Origin: Promicromonospora panici
GTDB lineage: Bacteria; Actinomycetota; Actinomycetes; Actinomycetales; Cellulomonadaceae
Direction: 5' to 3'
Assembly: GCF_900608595.1 (NCBI RefSeq)
Contig: NZ_UWYY01000003.1
Location: 124,001 to 188,000, forward strand
DNA: 64,000 nucleotides
Part shown: in pieces, positions 8,066 to 16,579 of the stretch
Layout: every line of letters starts with the position of its first letter
Numbering within the stretch: the first letter of the stretch is position 1
The notes under the pieces: generated by a model
Told to the model about the DNA's origin: nothing
Database searches by the model: none
The model's input: the letters and a program-made list of their open reading frames with translations, nothing else
Translations under genes and position numbers: made by a program

Positions 8066-8659
8066 TCACGATGGCGGACGGTCGCCAGACCGTTCAGTCA
8101 TCGCGGTACTCACGCCTGCGTCGAGGACTCGTGCGTCCTGCGGGGCATCGATCTCGACGTCGAACACGGTCGTGATCCGGCCGATGAGAAAGTAGTAGCC
8201 GGTCTGCACTACCAGCTCGACAACCTGCTGATCCGTGTAGTGGTGCCGGATCGCGCTGAGGAGCTCGCGTTGAACCGTCGGCCCTTCGGCGACAGCGACT
8301 ACGAACCGGATCATCGTTGCCTGGGCAGCGCTGAACGACGGGCTGTCCCAGCGGCTCTCGGCGATGGCTGTGCGCTGCTGCTCGCTCACGCCGACCGCGC
8401 GTGAGATGGGCTCGTGCTGGGCGGCCTCGTAGGCGGACGCGTAGCAGTTGCCGGCTGCCAGGATGGCCATTTCCCGGTCCACGGCGGGCAGGCTGCTGTA
8501 GGCGAACTGCACGCCACCGAGGTTGCCCACGGCATCTGCGATCTGGGGCGATCTCAGCATGATCTTGAACACGTTGATGAGCGCGTCGGCCTCGTCAAAC
8601 CTGGCCAACGCCGGCGGAAGTGATGAGCGGTCGAAATCTGGCATCTGGATGTTCGGCAT
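8066..8659 (-). CDS. Carboxymuconolactone decarboxylase-like protein
   Basis: 197-residue AhpD/CMD-fold helical protein. The family signature lies at about residues 72-92 as REMAILAAGNCYASAYEAAQH: the Glu and His are kept, but the CxxC pair is reduced to a single Cys (CYAS). Such members are common in actinobacteria and are not expected to act as classical AhpD thiol reductants. The start ATG 8659 has AGGAGGG 8 nt upstream. The gene sits 21 bp after the FabH-like stop, in the same transcript direction. Its role in the cluster is unknown; decarboxylation, lactone handling or peroxide protection are all possible. Confidence 0.8.
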   Translation of the reverse strand: MPNIQMPDFDRSSLPPALARFDEADALINVFKIMLRSPQIADAVGNLGGVQFAYSSLPAVDREMAILAAGNCYASAYEAAQHEPISRAVGVSEQQRTAIAESRWDSPSFSAAQATMIRFVVAVAEGPTVQRELLSAIRHHYTDQQVVELVVQTGYYFLIGRITTVFDVEIDAPQDARVLDAGVSTAMTERSGDRPPS

Positions 8660-8680
8660 GGGTCTCGCCCTCCTGTCGGT

Positions 8681-9715
8681 TCACGCGGCACTTCTTGACG
8701 TCACCCGGGGCCATATCAGCGTCGTGGCCCCCCAGGTCAGCCCACCGCCGAAAGCCGTGAGGACTACCTTGTGGCCGGCGCGGAGGGTCCCGTTGGTGAC
8801 TGCCTGGTCGAGCAGTAGTGGGATCGACGCGGCACCCGTGTTGCCGACCAGCGCGATATTGGAGAGCTGGCGTTCCTTCGCGAGGCCGAGCCTGTCTGAC
8901 ACAGTGTCGAGAATTCGACTGTTTGCTTGATGGGCGATCAGTCGATCGACCTCGCCGATCTGCCAGCCGGCTGCCCGCAGCGCCTCCTGGGACACCTCGG
9001 TCATCCTGGCCACGGCCTGTCGATAGACCTCGGGGCCGGCCATGGAGAAGTACTGCTCTTCAGGAAGTGGCGAACGCTTCGTTGAGCGCTGCCGGGATCC
9101 GCCTGCCGGGATCCGAATCAGATCTCCGCGCTCGCCGTCACTCCCGAGGACCGTCGGACCGAGTGCCCCCGCCTCGCCAGGCTCGCCGGCCCTGAGCACG
9201 ACGGCTCCAGCCCCGTCGCCGAAGATCACCGCAGTGCTGCGGTCGGCAGGATTGATAATGGTGCTGTAGACGTCCGCGCCGATGACGAGCACACGACGCG
9301 CCGTACCCGCGGCGATGAGCCCGGCTCCGACAGCGAGGCCGTACACGAACCCCGTGCAGACGGCCGAAACGTCGAACGCCGTGGCCCCTTCAAGGCCAAG
9401 CCGCGAAGCGATAGCTGGCGCGGTCGCCGGGCAGGTTTCGTCGGGTGTCGTCGTCGCCAGGATCACGGTGTCGGCCTGGTCCGACCCAGACGCTGACAAC
9501 GCTCGACGGCCAGCCTCTACCGCGAGATCGGATGTCGCCTGTCCGGTGGCCGCGCGCCGGCGCTCCCGAATTCCAGTACGGGACCTGATCCACGGGTCGG
9601 ATGTCTCGAGAACCTGCGATAGATCAAAGTTCGTGACAACCTGTTCTGGCAGATACGAGCCGACCCCTGAAATGACTGCGGAAGTCCGCGCGCGGATATC
9701 AGACCCTGATTCCAT
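8681..9715 (-). CDS. Beta-ketoacyl-ACP synthase III-like
   Basis: 344 residues from ATG 9715 (GGGGGG just upstream); an in-frame TTG at 9733 would overlap the preceding stop. It is a thiolase-fold KAS III. The active-site Cys is in AVCTGFVYG (about residue 117), the His in IAHQAN and the Asn in LVGNTGAAS, completing the Cys-His-Asn triad. In the family this enzyme condenses an acyl-CoA starter with malonyl-ACP. It is downstream of and nearly contiguous with the FabD-like gene, so the two probably act together. Being outside any recognisable full fas cluster, it is probably specialised rather than the housekeeping FabH. Confidence 0.88.
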   Translation of the reverse strand: MESGSDIRARTSAVISGVGSYLPEQVVTNFDLSQVLETSDPWIRSRTGIRERRRAATGQATSDLAVEAGRRALSASGSDQADTVILATTTPDETCPATAPAIASRLGLEGATAFDVSAVCTGFVYGLAVGAGLIAAGTARRVLVIGADVYSTIINPADRSTAVIFGDGAGAVVLRAGEPGEAGALGPTVLGSDGERGDLIRIPAGGSRQRSTKRSPLPEEQYFSMAGPEVYRQAVARMTEVSQEALRAAGWQIGEVDRLIAHQANSRILDTVSDRLGLAKERQLSNIALVGNTGAASIPLLLDQAVTNGTLRAGHKVVLTAFGGGLTWGATTLIWPRVTSRSAA

Positions 9716-9729
9716 GATCCCCCCAACCG

Positions 9730-10827
9730 TCAAGACTGCGACCCGGAAACTGCTGAAGAACCCATGAAACTGGAAAGCCAGAAGATGTCACGGGCCAGCG
9801 GTGCGATCGTTGAAGAACCACGCAACACAATTCTCGTCGCGCGCGTCATGTTGTCTCCGGCGCCGAGCTCGATAAATCGTTCGGGGCGGTTCGCAGAGAA
9901 CTGCTCCAGCGCTTCGCGCAGATACATCGGCTTGATGACACAGTCCGCCAGGCTTCGGTAGAAGGCGTCGGCGTCGGCGTCGGCGTCGGCGTACCAGCGC
10001 CGCCCGACGATCGAGTACACCGGCACCTGGGGCGGACCCATCGGCAGCGTGCGAAGCGCCGACTCGAACTGGCGGGCGATCGGTTCGAGACGGGGGTGGT
10101 GGGTCGCGTAAGGGACCGACAGTCGGCGAAGTCGCGGCACGCCCGGCTGGTCGACGAGGGCGAGCAGTGATCCGACGGCCTCTTCGCCGCCGCTGAGCAA
10201 TGTCTGCCGAGCGGTGTTCAGCCCCGCGATAACCAGGTCGGGCGAGCCGACCCGCCTGATGAGGTTTTTGGCGCCTTCTTCGTCGGTCGCTGCGATGACG
10301 AGCCCGCCTTCGCACGGGTGTGCCGCGTGGGCGTCGTTCAAGAAGCACACGGCATGAGCTCCGGACTCGACGGAGTGCGCCCCCGCGGCGACCCACGCCG
10401 CGATCTCGCCCATGCTCTGCGCGACGATCGCACTCGGATACGTACCGCGCTCGCGCAACAGGGCCAGCATCGCAACCGAGCTCGCGTAGGTGGCGAGCTG
10501 TTCAGCGCCGTCCTGCTGAACGGACGGGCTCTTCCGTCCCAGTACGAGATCGGTGACGGCCGGATAGCCATGCTCGGAGGCAACGGAGTCTACGACCGAC
10601 AACACGCGCCTGACCGTTCGATTCTGAGCCAAGAAGTGGCTTTCCATAGACCGATATGGATTCACTCCCTGACCCGGTACAAGGAAAACGTCGCCAAGCG
10701 AGCGCGACAGGACCTCAGCTCTGCTACGCGAGTATTTGGGCAGCACGGATTCCCCCATAAGGATATGCGATGGGAATGATCTACCTTGCGCATTCTCGTG
10801 GAACGGTTCAGGTGGTGCCGATGTCAC
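9730..10827 (-). CDS. FabD-like acyltransferase
   Basis: Up to 365 residues, starting at GTG 10827 (the start is uncertain; ATG 10758 is an alternative). It has the acyltransferase fold: GQG oxyanion-type motif in VPGQG (near residue 54), nucleophile elbow AQSMGE in place of the usual GHSLGE, and a catalytic His in ATHHPRL. The Arg that binds the malonyl carboxylate in FabD aligns with Leu (AVCFLND), which argues against malonyl as substrate. A short ADADADADA tract comes from a hexanucleotide repeat. It precedes the ketosynthase with almost no gap. It probably loads or transfers a non-carboxylated acyl group. Confidence 0.75.
   Translation of the reverse strand: MTSAPPEPFHENAQGRSFPSHILMGESVLPKYSRSRAEVLSRSLGDVFLVPGQGVNPYRSMESHFLAQNRTVRRVLSVVDSVASEHGYPAVTDLVLGRKSPSVQQDGAEQLATYASSVAMLALLRERGTYPSAIVAQSMGEIAAWVAAGAHSVESGAHAVCFLNDAHAAHPCEGGLVIAATDEEGAKNLIRRVGSPDLVIAGLNTARQTLLSGGEEAVGSLLALVDQPGVPRLRRLSVPYATHHPRLEPIARQFESALRTLPMGPPQVPVYSIVGRRWYADADADADAFYRSLADCVIKPMYLREALEQFSANRPERFIELGAGDNMTRATRIVLRGSSTIAPLARDIFWLSSFMGSSAVSGSQS
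9965..9992. repeat. Hexanucleotide microsatellite in acyltransferase gene
   Basis: Four perfect copies plus a partial copy of GCGTCG, encoding alternating Ala-Asp on the minus strand. Copy-number change would stay in frame. Confidence 0.85.
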
Positions 10828-10982
10828 CGGGAAACGAGCACTCCGGGCGATCTCTGAAGTTCACACCCTCGTACCCCAACAGGGCTACAGATCAGGCGTA
10901 TTTCATCAGTTAATTCATCAGGACCTTGGCCGACCGGACGCCGGTTCTCCTGCACAGCGCTCCAGGTCCTCACGGGTGGCTG

Positions 10983-12611
10983 TCACACCGGTCGCTGTGG
11001 TGGCGGGCCGAGCAGCCCGAGCTCCTGCGCGCGTGCGAGCGCCTGCGGGCGGCGGGACACACGGAGCTTCTTGTAGATGCTCCGGATCTGGGTGCGAACG
11101 GTGGACACTGAGACACCGAGGGCGTCGGCCGCCTCGTGCGCGGTATGCCCGTTGTTCAGGGCCTCGAGGACCACTTGCTCACGCGGTGTCAGATGCGTGA
11201 GCGGTACGGTCATCGGTCGATTGCGCCCCGCGACAGCAGCCGCCGCCAGCGGGTTGGGCACGCCGACGTCCGCGGCGAGGCGGCGGACGTCCTCCGGCCG
11301 CGCCGACAGGAAGGGTCTGACGTGCGCAGGCGTGGAGCGCCGCTGAAGTGCGGTCTCGAATGCCTGACGCGCGCGGCCGTCGTCCCCTTCTCGCATGTGA
11401 GCGATAGCGAGCACCAGGTTGAGACTCACCACGTCGGTCACCGACAGGCGCCCCCGCTGAAGAGCACGCGCTGCGGTCTTGATCGCGTGGTGATGGTTCC
11501 CCGCCAGGAGGTGCACCCAGGCGACATGCTGCGCGAGCGCCTCGACCTCGGGATGCTCCTTGGCCAGGGCAAGCACGCGATCTCCACCCTGCGCCCGGAG
11601 CAGGAGCCTCGCCTCCGAGCGGAGCAACAGCTCGGCGGTGATTGCGCCGCGGCTCGAGGTGACCTCGCCGTGCATGAACCGAACCTCTTCGAGTCGGGCG
11701 AGACCCTGCCACGGGTTCCCGAACAACGCGTCGTACGAGGACTGCGCGTACGCGACGAAAGGCCACAGCTCAATGTCCTGCGTGCCCGGGCCCACCTCGA
11801 CCAGTTGGCGGGCCGCGTGCTTGGCGTCACCCTCCTCGATGGCGATCAGCGCCCCTGCTATCCTCGCGCCGACATTCGTCAGGTCCTCGATCCAGCCGGG
11901 GATCTCACCCATGCTGTCGAACATCGCGATCCAACGCCTGCTGAGATCGAGGTGCCCACGGTACGCGGCCAGCATTGCCAGATTGGCCACGGCGTTGGCT
12001 CCGGCGTAGTGAGCGAGCGGGGCCGGTCCTGCTTCCGTGTACGCGCGGTGATACAGGCCGATAGCGCTGTCAAGATTCCCAGCGAGCGTTGCTGTCAGCC
12101 CGCGCTGCATCGACAACCAGCCAGGCTTGGCCGCGAGGTTGGCTCGCGCCCACGGAAGCGAGTGGCTACCGATCTGGAGCGAGAGCTGCTCGTCCACCCA
12201 CGCCCCGATCCGCTCGGACTCGATGTACGCGCCACGCAGGCGGGTCGAGATGACTGCCATGGTCCCGGCGGAGACGAGGTCGCTCGACGTGAACGAGTCG
12301 AGGGTGGCCGCATAGCGCTGGCCGTGCGTCGAGAGGAACTTCAGGATCTTGCGGGATCCGGGGTCGCCCGTCGCGTGATGCTGCCGCTGATGAGCCAACA
12401 TCGTCAGATGCGCCAGGCGAGGACGCCTTTCGATCTCCTCGGGTCCGAGCTCGCCCGTGACGGCGAGCGTCTCCGCAGCGAAGCGGGTTGGCAGGTCGTA
12501 CCACAACAGGTCGAAGAGCACTTCCACCTGGTCGAGATCACGGGCAAGGAGGATCTCCCTGATCCTGTCGTCGGTCGGATGAGTTCCCAAGTCATCGCGG
12601 TAATCGGTCAC
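10983..12611 (-). CDS. LuxR-type transcriptional regulator
   Basis: 542 residues from GTG 12611 (GAGAGG 9 nt upstream); a TTG at 12659 would add 16 residues. Residues about 470-535 are a LuxR/GerE HTH: LTPREQVVLEAL, then AADALGVSVSTVRTQI and KLRVSRRPQAL. The remaining N-terminal part is helical and TPR-like, without a Walker A motif, so it is not a classic LAL ATPase. It stands first in line upstream of the acyltransferase with 155 bp between, where a promoter could lie. Likely the pathway-specific activator of the acyl cluster. Paralogous to the truncated gene at 1-429. Confidence 0.85.
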   Translation of the reverse strand: MTDYRDDLGTHPTDDRIREILLARDLDQVEVLFDLLWYDLPTRFAAETLAVTGELGPEEIERRPRLAHLTMLAHQRQHHATGDPGSRKILKFLSTHGQRYAATLDSFTSSDLVSAGTMAVISTRLRGAYIESERIGAWVDEQLSLQIGSHSLPWARANLAAKPGWLSMQRGLTATLAGNLDSAIGLYHRAYTEAGPAPLAHYAGANAVANLAMLAAYRGHLDLSRRWIAMFDSMGEIPGWIEDLTNVGARIAGALIAIEEGDAKHAARQLVEVGPGTQDIELWPFVAYAQSSYDALFGNPWQGLARLEEVRFMHGEVTSSRGAITAELLLRSEARLLLRAQGGDRVLALAKEHPEVEALAQHVAWVHLLAGNHHHAIKTAARALQRGRLSVTDVVSLNLVLAIAHMREGDDGRARQAFETALQRRSTPAHVRPFLSARPEDVRRLAADVGVPNPLAAAAVAGRNRPMTVPLTHLTPREQVVLEALNNGHTAHEAADALGVSVSTVRTQIRSIYKKLRVSRRPQALARAQELGLLGPPPQRPV

Positions 12612-12867
12612 ACTACCGATCCTCTCAAGAGCGTCCGCGACGCGACTAGCAAATGCCAAACTGACCAGGAAGATCGCTGAAGTTCACCCAGCGCTGCCAT
12701 GACCTGTACGTGCAGCTGCAGGCGAGCGTCAAGCCAGTCCGCGAACTGCCCAAGTCATTCGCGTAGGCGCGCGCAGGTCTCCTTGCCGTGGGCGCTTCGC
12801 CGGTGACCCGAGCTGGCCCGTTCCCCGCCTGGCGCAGCCCCGGAAGGTTGCTGTGCACCGCCATGGG

Positions 12868-13279
12868 TCAAGGGTGGCAAGTCTTTGGAAGACCAGCACG
12901 GGTCTGTGCGTTCGCTTGGCCGAGCAGCGCCTGGCACCTACTAGAGGTGGCCGGCCTCGGAGCGCCAAAATCCTTGTAGCCGAAGCGGTCATGCCGTCCG
13001 TACGTCGCCACGTGGTGCTCGAACGCGGGAGTGCCGCGCCGGTACATCGTGCGGGGATACCACTCATTGCCGAACGCCGGCACCGAGAAAGCCCCCCAGT
13101 GCAGAAAGATGCCGAACTTGGCATCGCGATACCACTGCGGAACCCGGTAGCGGGACAGCGACTCCCAGGTCCCGCCGTACGGCCCGGCCTCGATGACAGC
13201 ATCCACCACCGCGAGTGCGGCGCGGTTGTCCGACGACGGGTGCCGGCAGGGTCGAGGGGTCGAGGGGTTCGAGGTTCAC
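12868..13279 (-). pseudogene. GH29 alpha-L-fucosidase, broken
   Basis: The N-terminal end of a GH29 fucosidase is clear: YRVPQWYRDAKFGIFLHWG, then FSVPAFGNEWYPRTMY. The original GTG start at 13279 has GGAGG upstream and reads NLEPLDPSTLPAP. A one-base insertion near 13235 then shifts the frame before SSDNRAALAVVDAV. Homology stops after YKDF near 12965, leaving about 110 of the usual 450 or more residues; the catalytic region is gone. It lies 20 bp after the ABC permease gene and in the same direction, so it was the last gene of the sugar-uptake operon. Confidence 0.8.
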
Positions 13280-13299
13280 GTTCCTCCGTCTCTCAGGGC

Positions 13300-14169
13300 T
13301 CAACGGCCGCCGAAGGCGCCGGCGCCGATCGCGGCCACCAGTTGTCTCTGGGCGACGGCGACCACGATCACCACGGGAGCGATCGTCATCACGCACGCCG
13401 CCATCAGCAGCTCCCATTGCGTTCCGGTCTGGGTCGTGAACCCGGCGATCCCGATGGGGATCGTCCACTTATCGGAGCTGTTGAGGATGATCAGCGGCCA
13501 CAGGAAGCTGTTCCAGCTGCCCAGGAAGGTGAAGATCGCCGTCACCGACAGGGCCGGTCGCACCAGCGGAACGATGACGCTGATGAGGATGCGCCAGGTG
13601 GACGCTCCGTCGAGCCGGGCCGCCTCCTCCAGCTCCGCCGGGATCTGGAGCATGAACTGCCGGAGCAGAAACGCTCCGAAGGCTCCGAACAGGCCTGGCA
13701 GGATCAGAGCCACCCAGGTGTCGGCGAGCCTCGCCTGGTCGAAGCCGAGAAACAGGGGCACGACGGCGACCTCGCTCGGCAGGGTCAGCGTGATGACGAA
13801 CAGCAGGAAGATGGCACTTCGGCCTGGGAACTGCAGCCTCGCGAACGCGAACGCCGTGAGGGTCGCGACGACCAGGGTGAGCACGGTCGAGACGGCGGCT
13901 ACCACCAGGCTGTTCAGGAGCAGGCGCCCGAAGTCGACCTCGGTCCACGCGTCCACGAAGTTGGACCAGAGGACCTTCGAGCCGATGAAGCTGATCTGCG
14001 CTGCGAACACCTCGTTCGCCGGCTTCAGCGCGGTGAAGAAGGTCCAGATCAGCGGGAACGAGAACACGAGCGCGACCAGCCACGCGACCGTTGTGTTGGC
14101 GGCGAACCCGACGGCGCGCCCCCGGCGACGCCAGTTCGGTCCCGACTTCGGAAGACGTTGCTCAGTCAT
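13300..14169 (-). CDS. Sugar ABC transporter permease (MalG type)
   Basis: 289-residue inner-membrane permease of the carbohydrate-uptake-1 family, with six predicted membrane helices. The first helix is at about residues 24-46 (VAWLVALVFSFPLIW). The EAA loop reads EEAARLDGASTWRIL near residue 195, the contact site for the ATPase. The ATG at 14169 overlaps the preceding permease gene by 8 bp, so the two are translationally coupled. No ATPase is encoded in the operon. Substrate is inferred from the adjoining fucosidase remnant as a fucosylated or related oligosaccharide. Confidence 0.9.
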   Translation of the reverse strand: MTEQRLPKSGPNWRRRGRAVGFAANTTVAWLVALVFSFPLIWTFFTALKPANEVFAAQISFIGSKVLWSNFVDAWTEVDFGRLLLNSLVVAAVSTVLTLVVATLTAFAFARLQFPGRSAIFLLFVITLTLPSEVAVVPLFLGFDQARLADTWVALILPGLFGAFGAFLLRQFMLQIPAELEEAARLDGASTWRILISVIVPLVRPALSVTAIFTFLGSWNSFLWPLIILNSSDKWTIPIGIAGFTTQTGTQWELLMAACVMTIAPVVIVVAVAQRQLVAAIGAGAFGGR

Positions 14170-15121
14170 AGTGGACCCACCTCCTCTGGCCCCACATTTG
14201 GAAGAGCGTGAAGATCGCGATGATCACGAACAGCACGGTGGCGATGGCCGACGCATAGCCGAGCTCGTTGTTCGTGAAGGCGGTCTGATAGAGGTACAGC
14301 ATGATCGTCATCGTGCTGTTGCCCGGGCCCCCGCCCGTGATCACGTAGGCCTGGGCGAAGGTCTGCCAGGCGCCGATCACGGTCAGCACCGTGGTGAAGA
14401 ACAGGGCAGGGCTGACCAGTGGCAGCGTGATCGAGACCAGGCGACGGAACCGGCCGGCGCCGTCGATCCGTGATGCCGCGATGACGTCCGGGCTTATCGA
14501 GTCGATGCCCGCGCCGAGCACGATCATGTTGTAGCCGAACGACTGCCAGAGCGACACACCTATCACGGTGACCAGTGCCCAGTTGCCGTCGCTGAGCCAG
14601 GGGATCGGCCCGAGCCCGATCGCCGCCAGAGCTTGGTTGACGGCTCCGTCCTTCTGGAAAAGCAATCGGAAGACCGCGGCGTTAGCCACCATCGGTGACA
14701 GGGCTGGGATCAGGAAGATCACACGGAGCCAGTTGCGGCCCGCGATGCGGGTCTTCAGCCACATCGCCATCGCCATCGAGATCGCGATATTCGCCGGGAC
14801 GTACACGAGCACGAAGATCGCCGTCACCATGACGCTGTTGAGGAACTGCGTGTCGTGCAGCAGCCGGACGTAGTTCTGCGTGCCCGTGAACTGGGTGCCT
14901 CCCAGCAGGGTCGAGTCGGAGAATCCGAGGATCAGCGAGGCGACCTGCGGTAGGACGATGAACACCGCGAGCCCGATGAGGCCTGGGAGGACGAAGGCCC
15001 ACCCCACCCAGCGGGGCCCCCCGAGGGGCCGGCGGCGAAGCCGGTCCCTCGGACGGTCCGGTGGGGCGACGGACCTGTCGGGGACCTCTTCCTCCGCACG
15101 GTCCAGATCCACGAACGTCAT
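14162..15121 (-). CDS. Sugar ABC transporter permease (MalF type)
   Basis: 319 residues with six membrane helices; the first follows an Arg-rich cytoplasmic tail (WVGWAFVLPGLIGLAVF, residues 38-54). The EAA loop is AASRIDGAGRFRRLVSITLP. The ATG overlaps the stop of the binding-protein gene (ATGA at 15118-15121). It forms the heterodimeric membrane channel with the MalG-type subunit. Confidence 0.9.
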   Translation of the reverse strand: MTFVDLDRAEEEVPDRSVAPPDRPRDRLRRRPLGGPRWVGWAFVLPGLIGLAVFIVLPQVASLILGFSDSTLLGGTQFTGTQNYVRLLHDTQFLNSVMVTAIFVLVYVPANIAISMAMAMWLKTRIAGRNWLRVIFLIPALSPMVANAAVFRLLFQKDGAVNQALAAIGLGPIPWLSDGNWALVTVIGVSLWQSFGYNMIVLGAGIDSISPDVIAASRIDGAGRFRRLVSITLPLVSPALFFTTVLTVIGAWQTFAQAYVITGGGPGNSTMTIMLYLYQTAFTNNELGYASAIATVLFVIIAIFTLFQMWGQRRWVHYD

Positions 15122-16383
15122 TGCGCGAGGCCGGCCTTCACCTGCTGCAGCACTTCGGCGACCGTGCTCTCACCGGAGAAGGCGTCCACCTCGTACTGCG
15201 TCAGGAGCGTGTCGAGCTGAGCCTGGTTCGACGGTACGGGCGAGGGCGTCGCGTTAGCGGTCATCTGCTCGATGACCGCGGTGAACTCCGGCGATCCGAC
15301 GTTGGTGGACCAGGCGTCCAGCGCGTCGAGCCGCGCCGGCACGGAGGCCTGCGATGTGGTGACGTACTCGAGTCCGCTCTTGCTCGTCATCGCCTCGATG
15401 GCCTCGAATGCCTTCTGCTTGTCGCCGCAGGTCTTCGTGATGGCGAAGCCCGATCCGCCGATGAACCCCTTGGATGCGCCGCTCTTGCTCGGAATGACGG
15501 CGATGCCGACGTTGTCCTTGCCGAGACTCTCCTGCGCGTGCTGCAGATCCCACAGCCCCTGCATCTCCATGGCCGCCTGGCCTGTGTTGAATGCGTCGAT
15601 GTCGGGGAAACTGCCGCCTGCCTCGAGCGGCTTCGCGACCTTGTACTTGTTGGACAGGTCGACGAGCAGCTGCAGCGCGTCGTGGAAGTTCGGGTCGTCG
15701 AGCTTCGGACCGTTCTCGTCCGCCCAGGGGTGGCCATCGGCCGCCATGAGGGTGCTGATGGGGTTCGACCCCTGGCCGATCGCGAAGCCGTACACACCGT
15801 TCTTCGTGGTCGCCTTCGCTGTCGCGATGAAGTCGTCGATCGTCCAGTCGTTGGTGGGTTCGGCCACACCGGCGTCCTTGAACAACTTCTTGTTGTAGAG
15901 GATCACGGTGGGCCCGGCGTTGAACGGGAGGGAGTAGAGCTTGCCGTCGACGCTGAGCTGCTCGAGCATCGCCGGGCTGTACGCCGACAGGTCGAGCTTG
16001 TTCTCCTTCGCCAGGTCGTCCAGCGGCTCCAGCCCCTCCACGTATGGGTTCACCCGGCCGTTCTGGAAGGTCACCAGGCACGGCGCGCTACTGCTCCTCA
16101 TCACGGTGGGTAGCTTGGTGTAGTAATCGCCGATCGGCGGGCCCGAGACGCTCACCGCCACCTTCGGGTCGGCGTGCTTTCCTCCGGCGATGTAGTCGCT
16201 CCATTGCTGCTCGTCGGCCTCGCCGCCGATCCACGTGTACATCTTGAGCGTGTTGCCCTCGAGGCCCGAGGTTCCACCACCGTCTCCGGAACATGCAGCG
16301 AGACCGAGGGCGAGCACCCCCACGACCACGAACGAGACGCCGACGCGTCCCCGGCTCCTCGTGTTTTTCAGCCGTGACTGCAT
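15118..16383 (-). CDS. Sugar-binding lipoprotein of ABC transporter
   Basis: 421-residue extracytoplasmic binding protein of family 1. The ATG at 16383 is chosen for AGGAGG 7 nt upstream. The lipoprotein signal ends in LALGLAAC with Cys near residue 31. It begins the operon binding protein, MalF, MalG, GH29. Upstream lie operator-like CGAAA-N3-TTTCG elements, so it is probably repressed by the divergent LacI protein. The exact sugar is not evident from sequence. Confidence 0.9.
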   Translation of the reverse strand: MQSRLKNTRSRGRVGVSFVVVGVLALGLAACSGDGGGTSGLEGNTLKMYTWIGGEADEQQWSDYIAGGKHADPKVAVSVSGPPIGDYYTKLPTVMRSSSAPCLVTFQNGRVNPYVEGLEPLDDLAKENKLDLSAYSPAMLEQLSVDGKLYSLPFNAGPTVILYNKKLFKDAGVAEPTNDWTIDDFIATAKATTKNGVYGFAIGQGSNPISTLMAADGHPWADENGPKLDDPNFHDALQLLVDLSNKYKVAKPLEAGGSFPDIDAFNTGQAAMEMQGLWDLQHAQESLGKDNVGIAVIPSKSGASKGFIGGSGFAITKTCGDKQKAFEAIEAMTSKSGLEYVTTSQASVPARLDALDAWSTNVGSPEFTAVIEQMTANATPSPVPSNQAQLDTLLTQYEVDAFSGESTVAEVLQQVKAGLAQ

Positions 16384-16439
16384 CGAACTCCTCCTTGAGT
16401 TGGGCGAAACGTTACGGCTGCACCAGACGGCCACTCTGC

Positions 16440-16452
16440 CGAAATAGTTTCG
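16440..16452. promoter_or_regulatory. LacI-type operator, copy 1
   Basis: CGAAATAGTTTCG: arms CGAAA/TTTCG around 3 nt, 57 bp upstream of the binding-protein start. A further related element CGAAACGTTACG lies at 16405-16416. Confidence 0.65.
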
Positions 16453-16549
16453 CAACTGTGCACTGCGCGTTGAGACTATAGGAGGCCGGATAACCGTGCA
16501 AGGGTCGGTTCCCTGGCACCAGAATTCAGGTATGGTGCGAACCTAGTCG

Positions 16550-16562
16550 CGAAATTATTTCG
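16550..16562. promoter_or_regulatory. LacI-type operator, copy 2
   Basis: CGAAATTATTTCG, with the same arms as the element at 16440, sits 17 bp before the lacI-type start codon. Position implies autoregulation. Confidence 0.65.
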
Positions 16563-16579
16563 GACGGGAAGAGGCACGC

